Part shown: one piece after another, positions 1 through 5,431 of the stretch
Numbering within the stretch: the first letter of the stretch is position 1
Layout of the letters: every line of letters starts with the position of its first letter
From: an uncultured Bacilli bacterium
GTDB taxonomy: Bacteria > Bacillota_I > Bacilli_A > RF39 > UBA660
DNA length: 16,532 nt
NCBI GenBank assembly: GCA_944350395.1
Contig: CALVPA010000002.1
Location: 1 to 16,532, forward strand
Direction of reading: 5' to 3'
Program-made: the position numbers and the translations under genes
Notes under the pieces: model-generated
Told to the model about the DNA's origin: nothing
What the model saw: the letters and a program-made list of their open reading frames with translations, nothing else
Databases searched by the model: none

Positions 1-404
<404 letters not shown>

Positions 405-435
405 ACTATAATTTGATGTACATTATCTAGTTTTC

Positions 436-452
436 AAAGGACAAAATCCTTT
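436..452 (+). other. Hairpin in the 23S-5S spacer, abutting the 5S 5' end
   Basis: AAAGGA (436-441) pairs with TCCTTT (447-452) around the loop CAAAA, giving 6 bp that end exactly where the mature 5S is predicted to begin. In Bacillota, pre-5S is trimmed by RNase M5 acting on double-stranded flanks. This stem may take part in 5S processing, which is inference. There is no T-tract after it, so it is unlikely to terminate transcription. Confidence 0.5.
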
Positions 453-556
453 ATTGGTGACGATAGCTTAGTGGATACACCTCTTACCATCCCGAACAGA
501 GAAGTTAAGCACTAATACGCCGACGATAGTGTAAGCGAAAATAGGTAGTTGCCAAT
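453..556 (+). rRNA. rrf: 5S ribosomal RNA (short, about 104 nt)
   Basis: Helix I is clear: TTGGTGAC (454-461) pairs over 8 bp with GTTGCCAA (548-555), and A453-T556 can add a ninth pair. The conserved loop segment CCGAACAGAGAAGTTAAGC is present at about 492-510. The molecule is about 104 nt. The B. subtilis form is about 116 nt and the Mycoplasma form about 107 nt. The shortening lies in the helix IV/V arm (about 520-547). It sits 48 nt after 23S in the usual rRNA operon order. The exact ends are inferred from helix I. Confidence 0.93.
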
Positions 557-565
557 TTTTTTTTT
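548..565 (+). terminator. rRNA operon end: 5S closing strand followed directly by T10
   Basis: Ten T residues (556-565) follow immediately after the 3' strand of 5S helix I. I see no separate hairpin between the 5S and the T-run; locally only a 3-bp GGT/GCC stem is possible. Release may therefore rely on the folded 5S helix I itself in front of the U-tract. That it terminates is inferred from the T10 and from the new promoter about 40 nt further on. Confidence 0.55.
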
Positions 566-603
566 GCAATAATTTATTATTTTACATAAATATTATAAAA
601 CTG

Positions 604-633
604 TTGACCTTTATAATATTTTTTTTATATAAT
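604..633 (+). promoter_or_regulatory. Sigma-A-like promoter of tsaE
   Basis: The -35 box is TTGACC (604-609) and the -10 box TATAAT (628-633), with an 18-nt spacer rich in T. Transcription would start at about 640, exactly at the ribosome binding site GGTGA (640-644), leaving a leader of about 11 nt before the ATG. Confidence 0.7.
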
Positions 634-650
634 TATTTTGGTGATATAAA

Positions 651-1112
651 ATGGAAAATCAATATAAATATACTAGTCATAGTGAAGAAGATACTATGGA
701 ATTAGCACAAAATATAGAATCGGAAAAATTTCCAAACATGGTATTATGCCTTCAAGGTGAATTAGGAAGTGGTAAAACTGTTTTTGTAAAAGGTTTTGCA
801 AGCTCACTCGGTATAGAGGAAAACATCACTAGTCCAACTTTTAATCTCGTTAAAGAATACAATAATGGAGAAATGCCATTATATCATATGGACGTGTACA
901 GATTAGAAAATGGAGATGATGGCTCATTTGGCTTAACAGACTACTTTAATAAGGATGGCGTAACAATAATCGAGTGGTCAGACATAATAAAAGATTCATT
1001 ACCGGAAGAAAGATTAGAGTTAAAATTTAAAGTTGTAGATGAAAATACAAGAGTGATAACTTTGATACCACACGGAAAAGAATACGAAGATTTATTAAGT
1101 GCTGTATTATAG
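651..1112 (+). CDS. tsaE: TsaE, ATPase of the t6A37 tRNA modification complex
   Basis: TsaE is the P-loop ATPase that supports the TsaB-TsaD(-TsaE) complex as it transfers threonylcarbamoyl to A37 of ANN-decoding tRNAs in the cytoplasm. The 153-aa length is normal for the family. Walker A is GELGSGKT (36-43), the family motif SPTF is at 61-64, HMDVYRL is at 79-85 with D81, and the IIEWSD motif is at 106-111. The ATG is preceded by GGTGA with a 6-nt gap. The gene has its own promoter and a terminator that starts inside its TAG stop, so it is a single-gene unit beside the tsaB-rimI-tsaD operon. The TsaC/Sua5 enzyme that makes the threonylcarbamoyl-AMP donor is not in the window. The start is secure. 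Confidence 0.96.
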   Translation: MENQYKYTSHSEEDTMELAQNIESEKFPNMVLCLQGELGSGKTVFVKGFASSLGIEENITSPTFNLVKEYNNGEMPLYHMDVYRLENGDDGSFGLTDYFNKDGVTIIEWSDIIKDSLPEERLELKFKVVDENTRVITLIPHGKEYEDLLSAVL

Positions 1113-1132
1113 AGATTGCTCTATTTTTTTTT
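1109..1132 (+). terminator. Intrinsic terminator of tsaE, overlapping its stop codon
   Basis: ATAGAG (1109-1114) pairs with CTCTAT (1119-1124) around the loop ATTG, followed by a T-run to 1132. The TAG stop (1110-1112) lies within the 5' arm. The stem is short and weak, but its position and U-tract fit a rho-independent terminator. Confidence 0.7.
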
Positions 1133-1144
1133 GCAAAACTGCGC

Positions 1145-1150
1145 TATAAT
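1145..1150 (+). promoter_or_regulatory. -10 box of a probable tsaB-rimI-tsaD promoter
   Basis: A perfect TATAAT lies 22 nt upstream of the tsaB ATG. No good -35 box is present at 16-18 nt spacing, because that region is the T-run of the tsaE terminator, and the extended TGn motif is also missing. The placement between a terminator and a gene start supports a promoter, but the evidence is the hexamer alone. Confidence 0.5.
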
Positions 1151-1172
1151 ATGGCTACTAGGAAGTGATTAA

Positions 1173-1736
1173 ATGAATACTCTATTTATCGATACACATT
1201 CGGAAAAGATACTTTTATATCTTGTGTTAGATAGACATATTATAAAAAAAGAAATCACAAGCGATAAAACTCATAGTGAAAATGCAATACCACTTTTGAA
1301 GAGTTTATTAGATGAGAACAATTTTAAATTAAATAGTTTAAACCAAATAGTTGTGATTAATGGACCTGGAAGTTTTACCGGTGTTAGAATAGGTGTAACG
1401 ATAGCTAAAACGATAGCGTTTTGTTTAAATATACCGATTAAAACTATAACTTCTTTGGAAGCACTCGGCATAAGTTCAGATGCACCTTTTGATATTGTAA
1501 CAGTTAAGGATTCAAAAGGAGTCTATTTTGCTAAAAAAGGAAACGATAAATTCATAGATTTTAGCTATTTAAACAATTCTGAATTTAATGGATTTATAAA
1601 GGGCCGCAATTATAAGGTACTTAACTCTGATCAAATAGATATTATTAAAGTACTAGAGTATTTAAAAAATAAAGAATATACTAATCCACACAAAGTAAAT
1701 CCAGTATATATAAAAGGAATAGATGCTTTAAAATGA
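1173..1736 (+). CDS. tsaB: TsaB, non-catalytic partner of TsaD in t6A synthesis (short form)
   Basis: TsaB is an ASKHA-fold paralogue of TsaD that forms the TsaB-TsaD heterodimer needed for t6A37 formation. The N-terminal LFIDTHS strand, the DKTHSENAIPLL segment (31-42) and the signature GPGSFTGVRIG (64-74) identify it. At 187 aa it is shorter than the usual ~220-230 aa; the N-terminal half is intact and the reduction is in the C-terminal half, as in several reduced Bacilli-like genomes. The ribosome binding site AGGAAGTGA (1160-1168) lies just before the ATG. Its TGA stop overlaps the rimI start as ATGA (1733-1736), indicating translational coupling. TGA as stop argues against genetic code 4. 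Confidence 0.95.
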   Translation: MNTLFIDTHSEKILLYLVLDRHIIKKEITSDKTHSENAIPLLKSLLDENNFKLNSLNQIVVINGPGSFTGVRIGVTIAKTIAFCLNIPIKTITSLEALGISSDAPFDIVTVKDSKGVYFAKKGNDKFIDFSYLNNSEFNGFIKGRNYKVLNSDQIDIIKVLEYLKNKEYTNPHKVNPVYIKGIDALK

Positions 1737-2134
1737 TAGAAGTATTAAGTACACAAGATTATGATAAAGTTGTAAAACTAGGTAAAATTCTCCACGAGGA
1801 TTTTTCAATTTCCAATATATCTCCTTATGAGATTATAATTGTATATAAAAGCGGTGACGAGATATGTGGCTTTTTACAATATAGAAAACTCTATGAAACC
1901 CTCGATATCGTAAACATCGTGGTGGATGAAAAATATAGAAGACAAAAAATAGGAACTAAACTCGTTAATTATGTTTTCGATATGAAAGATGCGACACACT
2001 TTATGTTAGAAGTGCGCAGTACTAATGAAAATGCATTAGAGTTTTATAAACACCTAGGCTTTAGTGAGATAAGAAAAATTAAAAATTATTATGGAATAGA
2101 AGATGCCATTTCCATGGAAAGGAAAACATTATGA
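1733..2134 (+). CDS. rimI: RimI-like GNAT N-acetyltransferase (ribosomal protein S18 type)
   Basis: This is a GNAT-fold acetyltransferase, likely acting on the N-terminal alanine of ribosomal protein S18 using acetyl-CoA. The acetyl-CoA pyrophosphate-binding motif is RRQKIGTK (69-76), following the beta-4 strand NIVVDEKY. Motif B covers LEVRSTNENALEFYKHLGF (92-110). The RimI-typical tail with a YY pair (119-120) and EDAISM (123-128) is present. At 133 aa it is slightly shorter than the usual ~150. It overlaps tsaB by 4 nt at its start and tsaD by 4 nt at its end. The tsaB-rimI-tsaD order is a widespread bacterial arrangement and supports the assignment. The substrate is inferred from family and neighbourhood; some RimI proteins are broader N-terminal acetyltransferases. 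Confidence 0.88.
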   Translation: MIEVLSTQDYDKVVKLGKILHEDFSISNISPYEIIIVYKSGDEICGFLQYRKLYETLDIVNIVVDEKYRRQKIGTKLVNYVFDMKDATHFMLEVRSTNENALEFYKHLGFSEIRKIKNYYGIEDAISMERKTL

Positions 2135-3150
2135 AAAAGGATGTATATATATTAGGAGTCGAATCTAGTTGTGATGAGACGAGTATATCGATTATTAAAA
2201 ATGGTTGTACAGATGTCTATACTTGTATTTTGACACAGATGGATACACATGCATTATACGGTGGTGTTGTACCTGAAATTGCAAGCAGAATGCACACTGA
2301 AAATATAACTATCGTTTTGGAAGATGTATTAAATAAAAGTGAAATAAAAATCGAAGATATAGATGCAATCGCAGTAACTTATGCACCGGGTCTAATGGGA
2401 TGTCTTCTAGTTGGACTAGAGTTTGCTAAGACTCTCTCTCTAATTTATAACAAACCTTTAATCGGCGTTAATCATATCGCTGGCCATATTTATGCGAACA
2501 ACTTAGTGGAACCGATAGTATTTCCTTCACTTGGATTAGTTGTAAGTGGTGGTCACACCGAACTTATTATTATGAAAGGCGATTACGATTTTGAGGTTAT
2601 AGGATCTACTTTAGACGATGCAATTGGAGAGTGCTACGATAAAATAGCAAGAGTGCTCGGATTTAACTACCCAGGTGGACCAAATATAGAGAAACATGCT
2701 AAAGAGGGTAAACCAACTTACGATTTGCCGATACCTATGAACGATGATACGTTTAATTTCTCATATAGCGGTTTAAAGAGCTATATTATCAACTTAGTAC
2801 ACAATGAAAAACAAAGAGGTAATGATATAAAAATAGACGACTTAGCAGCTTCATTTCAAAAGGTAGCAGTAGATGAACTCATTAGGAAGACTAAATTAGC
2901 AATCACAAAGTATGGAATAAAAAGACTTATCGTAGCAGGTGGCGTTAGTGCAAATAAATATTTGCGCGGAGAATTAGAGGCTATGTGTAAAGAATTAGAT
3001 GTACATCTTTCTGTACCACCACTTAAGTATTGTACTGATAATGCCGCGATGATTGCTGCAGCGGCATATCCTCTTTATAAAATGGGACGTTTTTCCTCAT
3101 ATAATCTAAATGCAAAAAGTCAGGAGTATTTTTTCGACAAAAAAGAATAA
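2131..3150 (+). CDS. tsaD: TsaD, tRNA threonylcarbamoyladenosine transferase
   Basis: TsaD is the catalytic subunit that transfers threonylcarbamoyl from TC-AMP to A37 of tRNA. The 339-aa length is normal. Visible motifs are VESSCDETS (10-18), the metal-binding NHIAGH (114-119; H115 and H119), VSGGHTEL (138-145), NFSYSGLKS (209-217), AGGVSANKYLR (269-279) and TDNAAMIAA (302-310, with D303 as the third probable metal ligand). All the expected active-site residues are present, so it should be active. It is the last gene of the tsaB-rimI-tsaD operon and starts by ATGA overlap with rimI. There is no hairpin terminator after its TAA; the next promoter begins at the following base. Confidence 0.98.
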   Translation: MKKDVYILGVESSCDETSISIIKNGCTDVYTCILTQMDTHALYGGVVPEIASRMHTENITIVLEDVLNKSEIKIEDIDAIAVTYAPGLMGCLLVGLEFAKTLSLIYNKPLIGVNHIAGHIYANNLVEPIVFPSLGLVVSGGHTELIIMKGDYDFEVIGSTLDDAIGECYDKIARVLGFNYPGGPNIEKHAKEGKPTYDLPIPMNDDTFNFSYSGLKSYIINLVHNEKQRGNDIKIDDLAASFQKVAVDELIRKTKLAITKYGIKRLIVAGGVSANKYLRGELEAMCKELDVHLSVPPLKYCTDNAAMIAAAAYPLYKMGRFSSYNLNAKSQEYFFDKKE

Positions 3151-3179
3151 TTGCATTAACATATCAAATATAGTAAAAT
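3151..3179 (+). promoter_or_regulatory. Sigma-A-like promoter of the 3197-5404 operon
   Basis: The -35 box is TTGCAT (3151-3156) and the -10 box TAAAAT (3174-3179), with an exact 17-nt spacer. The -35 box starts directly after the tsaD stop codon. The predicted start (about 3186) coincides with the ribosome binding site AGGTGA (3186-3191). Confidence 0.7.
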
Positions 3180-3196
3180 TATAATAGGTGAATAGA

Positions 3197-3748
3197 ATGA
3201 AAAATAGGACATATTTTATCTTAGCAGTTACAACTGCAATAGTTTTACCTGTTCTTTTTTCTCTCGTATATTTTAAAGACATATACTCTGAAAATAATAA
3301 TGAAAACGTGGTCGCTAAAATAGATAATAGCCCTGAAATAATATATATAGATGGCGAAGTTATTAGCGAACTTGACGACGTATTTATAAAAGATGAAAAT
3401 TACGAAGATGCTAATACATACTACTTTGAAGTAGGATATGAGGGCGGTAATGACTTAATCGAAGAATACGATATAATTATGAAGGATATCACATTTTCTA
3501 GCGATATAGATTATAAAGATTTTAAATGGAAGTTATTTTTGTACGACGAACAAAACGAAACTTATCAACGTGTAGCATCGGGTAATTTAGAAGGCAAGAG
3601 TGAAAATAGAATTTTATTAGCAAAAGATTTAAAAATTGGTCTTGGTGGCACTCAAAAGTTTAAACTTTATTACTATTTTAGTAGTGATTCTGTAAATACT
3701 AAAAATTACGCTGGAATTACATTTAATGCAAGGATTGATATAGAATAG
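3197..3748 (+). CDS. Small exported or membrane-anchored beta-rich protein, function unknown
   Basis: This is a 183-aa protein with one hydrophobic N-terminal segment (about residues 7-24) followed by an acidic ectodomain. The C-terminal half has alternating strand patterns (WKLFLYDE, YQRVASGNL, RILLAKDLKIGLGGTQKFKLYYYF, then a late F-ARI-I strand). This resembles the compact beta-sandwich domains of many secreted Bacillota proteins (TasA/camelysin-like surface proteins), but that is inference from pattern only. It has no cysteine and no LPxTG motif. I chose the ATG at 3197 because the upstream in-frame GTG (3188-3190) is part of the ribosome binding site AGGTGA. Its TAG stop (3746-3748) overlaps the ribosome binding site of the downstream ZIP gene, so the two are probably co-transcribed. 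Confidence 0.85.
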   Translation: MKNRTYFILAVTTAIVLPVLFSLVYFKDIYSENNNENVVAKIDNSPEIIYIDGEVISELDDVFIKDENYEDANTYYFEVGYEGGNDLIEEYDIIMKDITFSSDIDYKDFKWKLFLYDEQNETYQRVASGNLEGKSENRILLAKDLKIGLGGTQKFKLYYYFSSDSVNTKNYAGITFNARIDIE

Positions 3749-3756
3749 GAGTAATT

Positions 3757-4494
3757 ATGAAACCTTTACTTATAACGCTTTTAGCGGGCTTATTCTTTTT
3801 GATAGGTTTGCTACTCGCATTTTTTGGAAAGAATAAAAAAGGTCTAATCGATTTCAGTATAGGTATGGCCTTTAGTGTTATGCTATTACTTTTGGCTTTC
3901 GACATTGTTCCCGAAGTAGTAGAACTGCTCGGATCAAAAAAATCAATTTTTATGTACGTATTTATAATCATGGGTATGGTACTTTTAAAGTTAATCGATT
4001 TATTAGTTCCTCATCACGACCATGATGCAGAAGTTAGACACCACGATAGACATCTAAAACACATAGGAACGATTAGTTCACTTGCCCTTATCATACACAA
4101 TGCAATCGAAGGTATAGGAATATACAATGCTGCAACTATAGATACTAGGATGGGATTACTTCTCGCTGTCGGAGTAGGATTACACAACATACCATTTGGA
4201 ATAGAGATAACGGCTACACTTAATGAAACTAAAAAAAATGGTAAACAGATAATCATTAATATTTTATTGCTCACGTTAAGCACGATTTTTGGAGCAATCA
4301 TAATCATGACTTTTGGAAGCATAAGCGATTTTGTATTGGCGTGTTTAATGAGTCTCACAATAGGAATGATTATTTATTTAATATTATTTGAACTGTTAGT
4401 GGAACTCGGTTCTAGTAAAAATAGAAAATATTCTACTATAGGTTTATTAGTAGGAGCTATATTTATGGCAATAAATCTTTTAATTGGAGGTTAG
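3757..4494 (+). CDS. ZIP-family metal transporter with a His-rich loop
   Basis: This is a 245-aa integral membrane protein with about seven to eight hydrophobic segments, likely importing zinc or another divalent metal. The histidine/aspartate-rich cytoplasmic loop typical of ZIP proteins is at 86-99 (HHDHD, then HHDRH). The TM4 motif HNAIEG is at 114-119 and the TM5 motif at 143-148. In TM5 the usual HNxPEG reads HNIPFG: the glutamate that normally bridges the two metals is F147, and the nearest glutamate is E150. The transport mechanism or substrate may therefore differ from ZupT. The ribosome binding site AGGAG (3747-3751) overlaps the preceding stop. The downstream gene's ribosome binding site lies in its last codons. 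No metal-regulator site is seen. Confidence 0.88.
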   Translation: MKPLLITLLAGLFFLIGLLLAFFGKNKKGLIDFSIGMAFSVMLLLLAFDIVPEVVELLGSKKSIFMYVFIIMGMVLLKLIDLLVPHHDHDAEVRHHDRHLKHIGTISSLALIIHNAIEGIGIYNAATIDTRMGLLLAVGVGLHNIPFGIEITATLNETKKNGKQIIINILLLTLSTIFGAIIIMTFGSISDFVLACLMSLTIGMIIYLILFELLVELGSSKNRKYSTIGLLVGAIFMAINLLIGG

Positions 4495-4495
4495 T

Positions 4496-5404
4496 ATGAA
4501 AGATGTTTTAATAACGGGCGGTGCTGGAAAGATTGGCTATGAACTAGTAATGAAGTTATTGGATACAGATTACAGTGTCACAGTACTCGATTTAGAGAGC
4601 AAACATTCAACTAAGAAATTAGGTGCGATTAAAGATAAGATAAAAATCGTGTATGGCGATGTCGAAGATAAAAATTTGATGCTCGATTTAGTTAAGAGAA
4701 ATGATATAGTAATAGACTACGCTGGGGTAATGCCACCGCTAGCAGAACTAAACGAAAATATTGCAAATTCAACTAATTATGGCGGAACTAAAAATATAGT
4801 AGACTCTATATTAGAAGTTAATCCCGACTGCGTTTATATTTATATGTCATTCATAAGTATATATGGAAACACTAATAATGTAGTTAGTAGGTTAACTGTA
4901 AATGGTGAAACAAATCATCCGGATGACTATTATTCTATAAGTTTAATTAGAAGTGAAGACTATATTAAGTCTAAATTAAAGAAATACTGTATACTTAGAA
5001 TGCCGATAGTACTAACTAAGAAGAATTATTATATTAGACATATGAGACTAGACAGAAACATGGATTTTATAACTATAGATGATTTAAACAATATTGTGTA
5101 TAATGTCATGAAAAATAAAAAAGCCTTAGGAAAAACTTACAATATTAGTGGATTTAAAGCGAATTCTAGCGTTTTTATTAAAAATATGTATAAGTCATCG
5201 GGAAAACTAAATTTGCTTGGTAGAACTCTTTATTACGGCGAATATGACGATTCTGACGACATAGATAATATAGTAAATATGAAATATACAAGTGCAAATT
5301 CTTATTTTAAAAATCTAAAGAAAAATACAAATCCATTAAAGAGAAAAATATGGCAAATAATAAATTACTTTAAATATTTAATAATTAAAAATAAAGAAAA
5401 ATAA
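4496..5404 (+). CDS. SDR-like (extended) NAD(P)-binding protein without the catalytic lysine
   Basis: This is a 302-aa Rossmann-fold protein of the NAD-dependent epimerase/dehydratase group. The dinucleotide motif is TGGAGKIG (7-14), the acidic residue after beta-2 is D32, and the segment YAGVMPPLAELNENIANSTN precedes the GGTKN stretch (75-100). MSFISIYG (117-124) holds the usual Ser region. The active-site YxxxK motif should fall at YYSISL (145-150), but the lysine is L150, so normal SDR catalysis is doubtful. The C-terminal ~20 residues are very basic (KRK, KNKEK). The ATG at 4496 is chosen because an in-frame TTG at 4484 overlaps the ribosome binding site GGAGG (4486-4490). It ends the ZIP operon. 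The substrate is unknown; it may be a binding or regulatory SDR. Cofactor binding is likely. Confidence 0.85.
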   Translation: MKDVLITGGAGKIGYELVMKLLDTDYSVTVLDLESKHSTKKLGAIKDKIKIVYGDVEDKNLMLDLVKRNDIVIDYAGVMPPLAELNENIANSTNYGGTKNIVDSILEVNPDCVYIYMSFISIYGNTNNVVSRLTVNGETNHPDDYYSISLIRSEDYIKSKLKKYCILRMPIVLTKKNYYIRHMRLDRNMDFITIDDLNNIVYNVMKNKKALGKTYNISGFKANSSVFIKNMYKSSGKLNLLGRTLYYGEYDDSDDIDNIVNMKYTSANSYFKNLKKNTNPLKRKIWQIINYFKYLIIKNKEK

Positions 5405-5405
5405 A

Positions 5406-5431
5406 AGAGCAAAAAGCTCTATTATTTTTTT
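5406..5431 (+). terminator. Bidirectional terminator between the convergent SDR-like and LCP genes
   Basis: AGAGC (5406-5410) pairs with GCTCT (5416-5420) around a loop of five A, followed by a T-rich tract to 5431. Read on the minus strand, the same stem has a T5 loop and is followed by TTTATTTTTC, so it can serve the LCP gene too. Confidence 0.8.

Noticed and set aside
1271..1471. Minus-strand open frames inside tsaB, ZIP, pcrA, ligA and other genes, and plus-strand frames inside the LCP gene.
   Set aside because: They are shadows of well-supported genes: no good ribosome binding site, no recognisable domain, and composition typical of the antisense of AT-rich coding DNA.
3129..3146. T-run followed by CGAC and an A-run at the end of tsaD as a terminator.
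   Set aside because: It is a T/A stem with no G-C support within coding sequence and no following U-tract.
3188..3196. GTG start adding three residues to the small exported protein.
   Set aside because: The GTG is inside the ribosome binding site AGGTGA; the ATG at 3197 has correct spacing.
4484..4495. TTG start for the SDR-like protein.
   Set aside because: It overlaps the ribosome binding site GGAGG; the ATG at 4496 starts directly before the Rossmann strand.
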